A DNA stretch of 39,841 nt from CAZGQY01 sp964528035 (GTDB taxonomy: Bacteria; Pseudomonadota; Gammaproteobacteria; Methylococcales; UBA1147), in NCBI GenBank assembly GCA_964528035.1, contig CAZGQY010000014.1:1-39841 (forward strand), written 5' to 3'. The notes under the pieces are model-generated. The model worked only from the letters and a program-made list of their open reading frames with translations, was not told the origin of the DNA and ran no database searches. This document shows, piece after piece, positions 1-8,296 of this stretch. Position numbers and translations under genes: made by a program. Numbering within the stretch: the first letter of the stretch is position 1; each line of letters starts with the position of its first letter.

Positions 1-106
1 TTGTAGCAACAGTTGCGTAGCCCTGCTATGCGCCTGTTGCTACGCCTTGAAGACTAACAATAATCCTGCGTGAATCGTTCGCATATTATTAAAACCTCGC
101 TCCTTA
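1..106 (+). mobile_element. 161-bp fold-back MITE-like element, copy A (truncated by window start)
   Basis: This is the right-hand 104 bases of an element also present at 6517-6681 and 8890-9054, followed by a TA at 105-106. It holds the internal 41-nt hairpin (3-43, 10-bp outer stem GTAGCAACAG/CTGTTGCTAC) and the terminal CCTCGCTCCT. By eye it differs from the 8890 copy at 5 of 104 positions with no gaps. The left end and left TA lie outside the window. It sits about 90 bases past the corC stop codon, where lnt often follows in gammaproteobacteria. Confidence 0.85.
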
Positions 107-194
107 CCATGCAACTAAATTGTTAACACTTTGCGAACAATTCAATGACTGTAATTAATAGTAATGAAATGGTTAAATAGACCAACAGCGAAGT

Positions 195-1079
195 CTATTC
201 TCCAGAAAACGGCGGGGAAGCATCCCGAAGTTGATTGGCCTTTTCTTTGCTGAGTTCCACCCGTAATAACAAGACACGTCGATTATCTGCACGCAACACT
301 GTAAACCGGAATGGATCAAGTTCTACCTGCTCTCCGCGTAAAGGAACATGATCCAGATGGCTGACAATCACCCCCCCCAAAGTATCGAACTCTTCATCGC
401 GAAAATCAGCCAGAAAAACCTCATTAAACTCTGCGATAGGCATCAATGCTTTGATGCGATATTCCCGATCATTGCGTTTAAAAACATAGTTTTCGTCGTC
501 AATGTCATGTTCATCCTCTATTTCACCGACAATCTGTTCAAGAACATCTTCAATAGTCACTAAACCTGCTGCCATTCCATATTCATCGACCACAATCGCC
601 ATATGACTTCTATTGGCACGAAATTCGTTTAACAAAACATTCAAACGCTTACTTTCCGGCACGAAACGCACTGACCTCATAAGCTCCTGCACCAGTAACC
701 CATTATTATTCTGGCCTTTCGCCAAAAGATCCTTTGCCATCAATATACCGACCACTTGACTGCGATCTTCACCAATGACAGGAAAGCGTGAATGGGCGGA
801 TTCTATGACCAGCGGTAAGGTAGTACCCACTTCTGCATCACGGGGAACAACGACCATTTGCACACGAGGCACCATTATGTCCCGAACCCGCATTTCGGAA
901 ACCTGTAGAACACCCTCAATCATCGCCAATGCCTCACCGTCGATCAGGTGTCGATTACGCGCTTCACGTAAAAGCTCTATCAGGTCATCTCTATCCTGGG
1001 GTTCCCCGGTCAAATAATGACTCAGACGTTCAATCCAGGATTTTGGAGGATGGTTTTCAATTACACTGCCCTTGATCAC
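195..1079 (-). CDS. corC: CorC/YbeX-family CBS-domain protein (HlyC/CorC)
   Basis: Cytoplasmic CBS-pair protein of the CorC/YbeX family, 294 aa, near the usual family length of about 290. Family members are linked to Mg2+/Co2+ efflux and, in the ybeZYX cluster, to ribosome and RNA homeostasis. Visible parts are an N-terminal region (1-65), two CBS repeats (about 66-190, with the typical VRDIMVPR opening and VVDEYG in the second) and a C-terminal CorC_HlyC domain (about 205-285). There is no DUF21 membrane domain, so it is the soluble YbeX type. Its ATG overlaps the ybeY stop by 4 bases, which implies translational coupling in miaB-ybeZ-ybeY-ybeX. The family is certain; the exact role is less so. 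Confidence 0.93.
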   Translation of the reverse strand: MIKGSVIENHPPKSWIERLSHYLTGEPQDRDDLIELLREARNRHLIDGEALAMIEGVLQVSEMRVRDIMVPRVQMVVVPRDAEVGTTLPLVIESAHSRFPVIGEDRSQVVGILMAKDLLAKGQNNNGLLVQELMRSVRFVPESKRLNVLLNEFRANRSHMAIVVDEYGMAAGLVTIEDVLEQIVGEIEDEHDIDDENYVFKRNDREYRIKALMPIAEFNEVFLADFRDEEFDTLGGVIVSHLDHVPLRGEQVELDPFRFTVLRADNRRVLLLRVELSKEKANQLRDASPPFSGE

Positions 1080-1537
1080 GATACGATAATCTCCCGGTAA
1101 GGGTTTGGAAAACCTAAATCTGCGAGTAATTTCATCTCCTTTGCTTCCATCGCATCAGCCTGGTTCTCTTCAACATGATCAAACCCAAGTAAATGCAATA
1201 CTCCATGAACGACCATATGAGCCCAGTGCGCATGCGTCGATTTATTTTGTTGCTGTGCTTCCTGCTCTACAATCGGAGCACAAACGACCAGGTCCCCGAT
1301 ACAGTTTGACGGAATACCTGCCAGCGGCTCGTAACAAAAACTCAAAACATTTGTCGCACCCTGTCGTTTGCGGAATCGATGATTAAGTTCCGCACTTTCG
1401 TTCTGATCAACAACACGAATAACTATTTCGCCGTCACCCTTGCAAGCAGACAACACGTTATCTGCCCAGGTAATCAAGGTTTTTGAGTCAGGAACCGTCG
1501 CAGATTCATAAACCCTTTGTATTTCGATTTTATTCAT
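1076..1537 (-). CDS. ybeY: Endoribonuclease YbeY
   Basis: Single-strand-specific metallo-endoribonuclease that matures 16S rRNA 3' ends and takes part in 70S quality control. At 153 aa it has the usual length (about 150-160). The diagnostic zinc motif HGVLHLLGFDH is at residues 111-121, with three metal-binding His. A conserved RKRQGATNVLSF segment is at about 56-67. Both ends overlap neighbours by 4 bases (ybeZ upstream, corC downstream), the conserved gene arrangement that supports the identification. Confidence 0.96.
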   Translation of the reverse strand: MNKIEIQRVYESATVPDSKTLITWADNVLSACKGDGEIVIRVVDQNESAELNHRFRKRQGATNVLSFCYEPLAGIPSNCIGDLVVCAPIVEQEAQQQNKSTHAHWAHMVVHGVLHLLGFDHVEENQADAMEAKEMKLLADLGFPNPYREIIVS

Positions 1538-2517
1538 TCAGCTGTAGATTCACCCTTTTCGTATACTTCGTAGGCAGTAACAATTCTTTGGACTAAAGGA
1601 TGTCGGACAACATCTTTTGAATCAAAAAAGGTAAAACTAATGCCATCAACATCTTGTAGGATTTTTAACACATGACGTAAACCTGATGGCTTTTCTTTAG
1701 GCAAATCAACTTGAGTAATGTCTCCGGTTATCACGGTTGTAGAACCAAACCCAACCCGCGTCAAAAACATTTTTATCTGCTCTGGTGTGGTATTTTGAGC
1801 CTCGTCAAGTATGATAAATGAATCATTTAAGGTTCGTCCACGCATAAACGCCAGGGGTGCAACCTCAATCACATTACGTTCGATTAATTTCTCCACTCGC
1901 TCGAAGCCAAGCATTTCGTAGAGTGCGTCGTATAAGGGACGTAGATAGGGATCGACTTTCTGAGCCAGATCACCCGGCAAAAAGCCCAGTTTCTCACCTG
2001 CTTCAACTGCTGGACGCGCAAGAATCAATCTGCGCACCTGTTCGTTTTCCAAGGCATGCACAGCACAAGCAACAGCCAGATATGTTTTTCCTGTACCCGC
2101 GGGGCCTACACCAAAATTGACATCGTGGCTTAGAATATTTCTTAAATAACGCTGCTGGTTAGGGCCACGACCTTTAATCATACCGCGCCGTGTTTGAACC
2201 TCTAATCTATCCGTTTCGCTGTTACGATCAGAAACCAATGCATCGATCGAAGAGACCTGCATGGACAGGTGAACGGTTTCAGGTGTAATAGATTCTGTCG
2301 CGGTCGTATCAAAAAGCAACTGGATAATTTTTTGCGCAGCATTGACCGGTCGGTTCGAACCCATTATCTGGAAGTGATTGCCGCGACTGGATATTTCCAC
2401 ACCCAGACGACTTTCAATCTGACGCAGATGCTCATCGAACTGGCCGCACAGATTAGCCAATCGAAGGTTATCTGCGGGTTCCAGAGTGAGCTCAGTGGAT
2501 ATCGAATTTATACTCAA
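1534..2517 (-). CDS. ybeZ: PhoH-like ATPase YbeZ
   Basis: PhoH-family P-loop ATPase, 327 aa, normal for YbeZ. Walker A GPAGTGKT is at 138-145 and Walker B FIILDEAQN ends at 242. The N-terminal ~90 residues resemble the KH-like domain seen in this family, suggesting RNA binding. YbeZ is a partner of the nuclease YbeY, encoded immediately downstream with a 4-base overlap. Its own ATG overlaps the miaB stop by 4 bases. Likely acts in the cytoplasm on ribosomal RNA; the biochemical role in this organism is inferred from family and position. Confidence 0.95.
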   Translation of the reverse strand: MSINSISTELTLEPADNLRLANLCGQFDEHLRQIESRLGVEISSRGNHFQIMGSNRPVNAAQKIIQLLFDTTATESITPETVHLSMQVSSIDALVSDRNSETDRLEVQTRRGMIKGRGPNQQRYLRNILSHDVNFGVGPAGTGKTYLAVACAVHALENEQVRRLILARPAVEAGEKLGFLPGDLAQKVDPYLRPLYDALYEMLGFERVEKLIERNVIEVAPLAFMRGRTLNDSFIILDEAQNTTPEQIKMFLTRVGFGSTTVITGDITQVDLPKEKPSGLRHVLKILQDVDGISFTFFDSKDVVRHPLVQRIVTAYEVYEKGESTAE

Positions 2518-3893
2518 TTCTTTTTAGTACCGCACTGCATTAAAGGCGGTAAGTTTTCCGGTTGCATATTTCCATCCCAACGCGCACGCAGTGAATTGGG
2601 CATTGCTTCTGTAATAACAACATTGACCAATTGACCGATCAAAGCTTTAGGTGCCATAAAGTTTACCACACGATTATTTTCCGTGCGCCCAGATAAAACA
2701 ATCGAGTCTTTCTTTGATACCCCTTCGACAAGTACCGTTTGTTCACTGTGTATCATGCTTTCGGATATTTTAGCCGCCGCCGTACTTATCACCGATTGCA
2801 ATTGCGCCAATCTCCGTTTCTTCGTTTCGGAACCCGTATCATCTGTAAACTCCGCTGCAGGTGTTCCGGGCCGGGGGCTGTAAATAAAACTAAAGGAATG
2901 ATCAAAACCTATTGTCTCGATCAAATCCAGCGTCTGTTCAAAATCCTTTTCGGTTTCCCCGGGAAAACCGATAATAAAATCTGAAGAAATGCTGATACCC
3001 GGACGAATCTCCCTCAGCTTTTGGATCTTATCTATATACTCTTCCCGTGTGTGGCCTCGCTTCATTTGCCTGAGGATCGAATTACTACCACTTTGTACAG
3101 GCAGGTGAAGATGATTAACCAGCTCAGGAATTTCACTATACGCCTCAATCAGGCTGTCGCTAAACTCGACTGGGTGAGAAGTGGTATAACGAATCCTGTC
3201 GATACCCTCCACCAATGCAACATAGTTTAACAATAATGCAAAATCGGCTATTTCTCCGTCTGCCATTTCCCCACAATAGGCGTTTACATTCTGACCCAGT
3301 AGATTCACCTCACGCACACCCTGCTCCGCAAGCGCGGTAATTTCTCGTACCACATCATCGAGAGGTCGGCTTATTTCCTCCCCACGCGTATAAGGAACCA
3401 CACAAAAGGTACAATACTTACTGCATCCCTCCATGACAGACACAAAAGCCTTCGGACCTTCGGCCCTGGGGTTCGGTAATGCGTCAAATTTCTCTATTTC
3501 CGGGAAAGATATATCAATGAGCGAGCATTTTTTCTGTCTTACACCGTTTAACAGTTCAGGCAGCCGGTGCAAAGTCTGCGGGCCAAAAACAATATCCACG
3601 TAGGGCGCACGACGTCTGATCGCATCACCTTCCTGGCTTGCCACACAACCGCCCACGCCAATAATAAGATCGGGGGATTTTTCTTTGAGTTTACGCCACC
3701 GTCCCAATTGAGAAAATACTTTTTCCTGCGCCTTTTCACGTATCGAACAGGTGTTCAGTAAAAGTATGTCTGCATCTTCTGGTGTATCTGAACGTACAAT
3801 ACCGTGAGAAGCATTCAGCACATCCCGCATTTTGTCAGAATCATATTCGTTCATCTGACAGCCAAATGTCTGTATAAAAAGTTTTTCAGTCAT
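2514..3893 (-). CDS. miaB: tRNA-2-methylthio-N6-dimethylallyladenosine synthase MiaB
   Basis: Radical-SAM methylthiotransferase that converts i6A37 to ms2i6A37 in tRNAs reading UNN codons. Numbering from the chosen start, the auxiliary [4Fe-4S] cysteines are C12 (QTFGCQMN), C49 (NTCS) and C83 (GGC). The radical-SAM cluster cysteines are C157, C161 and C164 (CSKYCTFC). The same residues are used in E. coli MiaB. A TRAM domain closes the protein. An ATG 8 codons upstream (3917) would add MEITEFKI, but family members begin close to the K-LFIQTFGC segment, so 3893 is preferred. No clear Shine-Dalgarno precedes either ATG. First gene of the miaB-ybeZ-ybeY-corC unit. Confidence 0.96.
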   Translation of the reverse strand: MTEKLFIQTFGCQMNEYDSDKMRDVLNASHGIVRSDTPEDADILLLNTCSIREKAQEKVFSQLGRWRKLKEKSPDLIIGVGGCVASQEGDAIRRRAPYVDIVFGPQTLHRLPELLNGVRQKKCSLIDISFPEIEKFDALPNPRAEGPKAFVSVMEGCSKYCTFCVVPYTRGEEISRPLDDVVREITALAEQGVREVNLLGQNVNAYCGEMADGEIADFALLLNYVALVEGIDRIRYTTSHPVEFSDSLIEAYSEIPELVNHLHLPVQSGSNSILRQMKRGHTREEYIDKIQKLREIRPGISISSDFIIGFPGETEKDFEQTLDLIETIGFDHSFSFIYSPRPGTPAAEFTDDTGSETKKRRLAQLQSVISTAAAKISESMIHSEQTVLVEGVSKKDSIVLSGRTENNRVVNFMAPKALIGQLVNVVITEAMPNSLRARWDGNMQPENLPPLMQCGTKKN

Positions 3894-4119
3894 AATCTTA
3901 AATTCAGTTATCTCCATAGTGTATCAAATTTTGCCAGAAATCGCTGGCGGATGAAAAATTTGACCGAGAAATAATGCTGTCGACGGAGAACACTGGTTTA
4001 AGACCAACATTTCATTATGAGTGAATGCGTAACAAAATGTTTTTAACGATGTCAATCTGGATCAATTGATTGAAAGCCATTTTCCAGCAGTATGCCTTTA
4101 TTCTAGGGCAACCTGCCAA

Positions 4120-5319
4120 TTACAACAATTCAACCCAGTGCTTTACCGGTAGATCCGTTTTAGACTGCAAATGCATCAAACAGCCGATATTTGCGGTTGC
4201 GAGTATGTCAGGACTGTCAGACTGCAACGCCTGAAGTTTATTCGACAAAAGTATTTTTGCCATTTTTGGTTGCAGAATCGAGTAAGTACCGGCAGACCCA
4301 CAACATAAATGAGAATCAGGCACTGAGGTCAAGTCATATCCTGCTGCGACGAGTATTTTCTCGACCACTCCGTTAATCTGAAGTCCATGCTGCAATGTAC
4401 AGGGAGAATGAAAAGCGACCCTTTGTTTTTTTGAATCCGCCACCGCCGTACAATCCAGATCCGCAACAATTTCAGACAAATCACTGACCAGAGCGGAGAT
4501 TTTAGCTGCTTTATCCGCATAAACTGGATCATGTTTTAGCAATTCACCATAGTCTTTAACCATTACACCGCAACCACTCGCCGATACGAGTATCGATTCA
4601 GCCCCATTTTCTATATAAGGCCACCAGGCATCGATATTCACGCGGGCAAATTTTTGCGCTTCTATTTCCTGCCCAAGATGAAAACTCACCGCACCACAAC
4701 AACCACCTTGAGATAAACGAATCACACTGATGCCAAACCGATCCAGCAAGTGCGCCGCAGCAGAATCGATCTGTGGCGCGAGTACAGCTTGCACACAGCC
4801 ATTTAGTATTAGGATTTTTCTTCGATGTCTGGATTCAGGCCAGGGCGGACAATACACTCGACCTGGAATCCGACGTTTTACCGCAGCAGGTAAAACAGGT
4901 TTTATTCTTAATGCCAACGAATAAAAAGGCTGGACTCTTTTCGGATAAGGTACGAGAAATCGAAGCAATTTCCTAAACCAGCTGCTCACCATAGGCCGCT
5001 TTAGCTTGCGTTCGACAATGCTTCGGCCAATATCAAGCAAACGCCCATATTGAACCCCCGATGGACAAGTGGTTTCGCAAGACTTACAGGTTAAACACCG
5101 ATCCAGATGTAATTGAGTATGCCGACTCGGTGTATTTCCTTCCAGAACCTGCTTTATCAGATAAATACGACCGCGTGGCCCGTCCAGTTCATCACCAAGT
5201 ACTTGATAAGTCGGACAGGTCGCATTGCAAAACCCACAATGCACACAACTACGCAAAATCTTTTCTGCTTCCTGGCCCTGCGTCGTTCCCTGTATGAAAT
5301 CGGCCAGTTTAGTCTGCAT
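4120..5319 (-). CDS. glcF: Glycolate oxidase iron-sulfur subunit GlcF
   Basis: Iron-sulfur subunit of the GlcDEF glycolate dehydrogenase, passing electrons from the flavin subunits to the respiratory chain. It is 399 aa, the expected size. Two [4Fe-4S] motifs are visible: C25-C28-C31-C35 (CVHCGFCNATCP) and C75-C78-C81-C85 (CLTCKSCETTCP). Two CCG signatures follow at 207-209 and 339-341. The start lies 3 bases after the glcE stop, and a GGTGA Shine-Dalgarno falls inside the glcE end, so the two are translationally coupled. Last gene of the operon; no strong terminator is visible in the 226 bases before miaB. Confidence 0.95.
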   Translation of the reverse strand: MQTKLADFIQGTTQGQEAEKILRSCVHCGFCNATCPTYQVLGDELDGPRGRIYLIKQVLEGNTPSRHTQLHLDRCLTCKSCETTCPSGVQYGRLLDIGRSIVERKLKRPMVSSWFRKLLRFLVPYPKRVQPFYSLALRIKPVLPAAVKRRIPGRVYCPPWPESRHRRKILILNGCVQAVLAPQIDSAAAHLLDRFGISVIRLSQGGCCGAVSFHLGQEIEAQKFARVNIDAWWPYIENGAESILVSASGCGVMVKDYGELLKHDPVYADKAAKISALVSDLSEIVADLDCTAVADSKKQRVAFHSPCTLQHGLQINGVVEKILVAAGYDLTSVPDSHLCCGSAGTYSILQPKMAKILLSNKLQALQSDSPDILATANIGCLMHLQSKTDLPVKHWVELL

Positions 5320-5322
5320 AAA

Positions 5323-6381
5323 TCACCATTCTTTATACAGACGAAAAGGATTGAATATTCCGTGTGGGTCGAAAGCCTGCTTCATATTTCTATTGAGTTT
5401 CGCCAATGGTGCAGACAATGGCTGAAAACGATCGCCATTGCGGTTCCCGGAACGAAACAAAGTGGCATGTCCACCCATCGACGCAGCGAGTTTATACACG
5501 GAATCCGGCGATTCGTCGCTTACCAGCCAGCGTTGTGCCCCACCCCAATCATAAAACCAACTGCCACCCAGATTAATTCTGGGGCTCGCCGGAGCAACCG
5601 ACAGACGCCACAGATTCTCCTTTGTTTCAAAAAAAGGCAGGGTGTGCTCACGCAGAGCTACCCAATATTCATCGCTGTTTTCTACCCGCTCACCGCCAAG
5701 ACGTTTTACAGCAGACAAAACAGCAGCAGATCCACCCGACAATCTGATATGAACACAATTATCATCCCATACCAGTGCTGACAATGGAAAAGGTTTAGTC
5801 GCCCATCTATTCATCGATTGCAAAGCTTCGATCTCGCTCATTTCCATGCGCAGGCTAAGCTCTGTCTCCGGTTGTGGCAACACCTTAACAGAAACCTGCA
5901 ACAACAGCCCCAATGTACCCATTGCGCCTACCATCAGCCGAGATACATCATATCCGGCCACGTTTTTCATCACCTGGCCACCAAAAGACAATATTTCAGC
6001 CTGACCATTGATAATCTGACAACCTAATATAAAATCCCGAACTGAGCCGGAGAATGGGCGACGTGGTCCTGACAATCCACAGGCAACTGCTCCACCGATT
6101 GTTGCACTTTTACCAAAATACGGGGGTTCAAAACCAAGCATTTGTTTTTTTTCTGCAAGCACCGATTCAATAACTGATAAGGGTGTCCCACAGCGGGCGG
6201 TCAATACCAATTCGGTTGGTTCATAACTTAGAACTCCTGCATGTCCACTTACATCCAGACAATCACCCCTCGTATCTCGACCATAAAAAGATTTGCTGCC
6301 GCCGCCACAAATAGACAGACTGGAATGTTCTGCAGTAGCTTTTCTGACCGACAACTGCAATTGCTGACTAATATCCTGCAT
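5323..6381 (-). CDS. glcE: Glycolate oxidase FAD-binding subunit GlcE
   Basis: Second FAD-binding subunit of GlcDEF, 352 aa, typical of GlcE. The N-terminal half carries the FAD_binding_4 pattern: CGGGSKSFYGR near residue 25, FGKSATIGGAVACGLSGPRR near 88-107 and GQVMKNVAGYDVSRL near 135. The C-terminus (HGIFNPFRLY) is characteristic. The start codon has no obvious Shine-Dalgarno. The upstream gap to glcD is unusually long (354 bases) because a fold-back element is inserted there, so expression relative to glcD may be altered. Confidence 0.94.
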   Translation of the reverse strand: MQDISQQLQLSVRKATAEHSSLSICGGGSKSFYGRDTRGDCLDVSGHAGVLSYEPTELVLTARCGTPLSVIESVLAEKKQMLGFEPPYFGKSATIGGAVACGLSGPRRPFSGSVRDFILGCQIINGQAEILSFGGQVMKNVAGYDVSRLMVGAMGTLGLLLQVSVKVLPQPETELSLRMEMSEIEALQSMNRWATKPFPLSALVWDDNCVHIRLSGGSAAVLSAVKRLGGERVENSDEYWVALREHTLPFFETKENLWRLSVAPASPRINLGGSWFYDWGGAQRWLVSDESPDSVYKLAASMGGHATLFRSGNRNGDRFQPLSAPLAKLNRNMKQAFDPHGIFNPFRLYKEW

Positions 6382-6477
6382 ATCTATTCAAATATAAAAA
6401 AGGAACCATAAATGGATCTGCTGGTGATTTTCATTGTTACAGGCTCGCTTGATTTTTGACTATGACAGAACTTCTTG

Positions 6478-6507
6478 CCCCTGGATGGAATGTAACGCAA
6501 TCCGGGG
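6478..6507. repeat. GC-rich imperfect palindrome next to MITE copy B
   Basis: CCCCTGGATG and CAATCCGGGG pair 8 of 10 around a 10-base spacer. It resembles dispersed palindromic repeats with a CCCGGATTGCG-like arm found in many gammaproteobacteria, but no second copy is visible in this window. It ends 9 bases before the TA that flanks copy B. Confidence 0.4.
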
Positions 6508-6516
6508 TGTTTCCGG

Positions 6517-6681
6517 TAAGGAGCGAGGTTTTAATAATATGCGAAAGATTGACGCAGGATTATTGTTTGTCTTCAAGGCGTAGCAACAGGCGCATAGCAG
6601 GGCTACGCAACTGTTGCTACAACGCAGTAGACGGACAATAAGACAAGTCAAGATTCGTATATTATTGAATCCTCGCTCCTA
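6517..6681 (-). mobile_element. 161-bp fold-back MITE-like element, copy B (inside glcDEF)
   Basis: Complete element of 161 bases (6519-6679) flanked on both sides by TA (6517-6518 and 6680-6681), inverted relative to copies A and C. Terminal inverted repeats begin GGAGCGAGG; the arms extend imperfectly for about 60 bases each and surround the 41-nt hairpin at 6580-6620, so the whole element folds back on itself. By eye it differs from copy C at only 4 of 161 positions. It has no coding capacity. TA duplication is typical of IS630/Tc1-mariner-type transposases, which could act on it in trans. Confidence 0.88.
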
Positions 6682-6735
6682 AAATAGTCTTAAAACCTGT
6701 ATTCCTCATAACAACCCCCAATTATCGAGCAACCT

Positions 6736-8214
6736 CTAAAAACGCTCGATTTCCGGAAAGGCCAATTCACCTTTGTGGACATGCATCGCGCCAAACTCCG
6801 CACAACGATGTAATGTCGGAACGGCTTTTCCCGGATTTAATATCCTCTGCGGATCAAATCCGCTTTTAATCGCGTGGAATTGAGATAATTCCGGTGTAGA
6901 AAATTGCACGCACATCTGGTTAATTTTTTCTACACCCACGCCATGCTCACCGGTAATAGTACCACCCACCGCAACACACAACTCAAGGATATCCGCACCA
7001 AAGGCCTCGGCTCTCTCCAATTCTCCAGCAACATTTGCATCGTATAATATCAATGGGTGCAGATTTCCATCTCCAGCATGAAAAACATTGGCTACGGCTA
7101 GCTTGTGCTTATCAGACAACTCTCCGATACGGCGCAATACTTTACCCAATTGTCTTCGAGGAATGGTCCCATCCATACAGTAGTAATCAGGCGCAATGCG
7201 ACCCACCGCAGGAAACGCCGCCTTACGCCCCGCCCATAACATTTGTCGTTCTTTCGCATCACTGGCTTTACGGATATTAAGCGCTCCATTAGTCTGTAAA
7301 ATCGATTGGACCCATTCAACATCCGCGCTCGCCTGTGCAGCCGTTCCATCCAGTTCGCACAGAAGAATTGCTGCGGCATCAGTTGGATAACCAACCTTTA
7401 CAAAATCCTCTGCAGCTCTAATCGCCGGATTATCCATCATTTCCAGACCACCCGGTATAACGCCTTCACCAATGATTGCTGCAACGGCTTCACCTGCCTG
7501 CTCGACACTCGCAAAACTCGCCATTAACACTTCTATTGATTCAGGAATGGGCAATAATTTCACAACAACTTCAACAACCACCGCCAACATGCCTTCGGAA
7601 CCTGTCATCAAAGCCAGCAAATCGTAACCCGGTCCATCCAGCCCGGAACCACCGATTGTAATGCATTCACCGTCCACAGTGATCACCGTTAGCTCTAGGA
7701 TATTGTGCACAGTTAATCCATACTTCAAGCAATGCACTCCTCCAGAATTCTCTGCAACATTGCCTCCAATAGAACAGGCAATTTGCGAAGATGGATCCGG
7801 CGCATAATACAAACCGTGGGGTTTGGCCGCTGCAGAAATCGCCAGGTTACGAACACCTGGCTGAACCCGCGCACATCGATTTTTAGGATCCAGCTCCAAT
7901 ATCTGATTCAACTTCGCCAGACTCAATAACACGCCATTTTCTACAGGCAGCGCACCCCCGGATAGTCCCGTCCCTGCCCCTCTGAATACCAATGGTATTT
8001 TTTCCTGATTACACAATCGTATGATACTTCTTACCTGATTATCTGTTTCCGGCAAGACAACCAGCCAGGGCACTACTCTATATGCAGATAAACCATCGCA
8101 TTCATATGGAGTTAGCTCTTCCGGGTCGGTTAAAATTGAAGCACTGTCGAGTATTTCATTCAATTTCCGCAGCAGCGATTGTTTTTCCACACTAAACCTC
8201 TCAATGCAATTCAA
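6736..8214 (-). CDS. glcD: Glycolate oxidase subunit GlcD
   Basis: FAD-linked catalytic subunit of glycolate dehydrogenase (glycolate to glyoxylate), 492 aa, close to E. coli GlcD. Recognisable segments include YECDGLSAYR near residue 40, FRGAGTGLSGGALP near 78-91 (FAD_binding_4), SIGGNVAENSGGVHCLKYG near 149-167, DYYCMDGTIPR and the C-terminal FHAGDGNLHPL and GEHGVG segments of FAD-oxidase_C. The ending TLHRCAEFGAMHVHKGELAFPEIERF-type tail is shared with GlcD. It diverges from yigZ across an 82-base region that must hold its promoter. No glcC regulator gene is seen nearby. Confidence 0.97.
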   Translation of the reverse strand: MNCIERFSVEKQSLLRKLNEILDSASILTDPEELTPYECDGLSAYRVVPWLVVLPETDNQVRSIIRLCNQEKIPLVFRGAGTGLSGGALPVENGVLLSLAKLNQILELDPKNRCARVQPGVRNLAISAAAKPHGLYYAPDPSSQIACSIGGNVAENSGGVHCLKYGLTVHNILELTVITVDGECITIGGSGLDGPGYDLLALMTGSEGMLAVVVEVVVKLLPIPESIEVLMASFASVEQAGEAVAAIIGEGVIPGGLEMMDNPAIRAAEDFVKVGYPTDAAAILLCELDGTAAQASADVEWVQSILQTNGALNIRKASDAKERQMLWAGRKAAFPAVGRIAPDYYCMDGTIPRRQLGKVLRRIGELSDKHKLAVANVFHAGDGNLHPLILYDANVAGELERAEAFGADILELCVAVGGTITGEHGVGVEKINQMCVQFSTPELSQFHAIKSGFDPQRILNPGKAVPTLHRCAEFGAMHVHKGELAFPEIERF

Positions 8215-8284
8215 TAGTATCGCGCTTGAGCAAACGCGAATTTGTTAGCAATTTAACCAAACGTAGAAAGCTCCCCATTTAACT

Positions 8285-8290
8285 TATAAT
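8285..8290 (+). promoter_or_regulatory. Candidate -10 hexamer of a possibly leaderless yigZ transcript
   Basis: A perfect TATAAT lies 6 bases before the yigZ ATG (8297), and no Shine-Dalgarno is present between them. A start site about 7 bases past the hexamer would fall on or next to the ATG. No convincing -35 box is visible at the expected distance. Inference only. Confidence 0.35.
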
Positions 8291-8296
8291 TACACC

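Larger units (their letters stand above)
6382..6735. other. Expanded glcD-glcE intergenic region
   Basis: A 354-base gap inside what is normally a compact operon. It contains fold-back element copy B (6517-6681) and, just beside it, an imperfect GC-rich palindrome at 6478-6507 (CCCCTGGATG ... CAATCCGGGG, 8 of 10 paired). The remaining ~150 bases show no ORF that resembles a gene. Confidence 0.8.

Noticed and set aside
117..142. AATTGTT/AACAATT inverted repeat after corC as a terminator
   Set aside because: Seven weak AT pairs with an 11-base loop and no T-run; not enough for a terminator call.
5113..5781. Long plus-strand open frame of 222 codons
   Set aside because: It lies antisense over glcF and glcE, whose protein features are unambiguous; the product has no recognisable domain.
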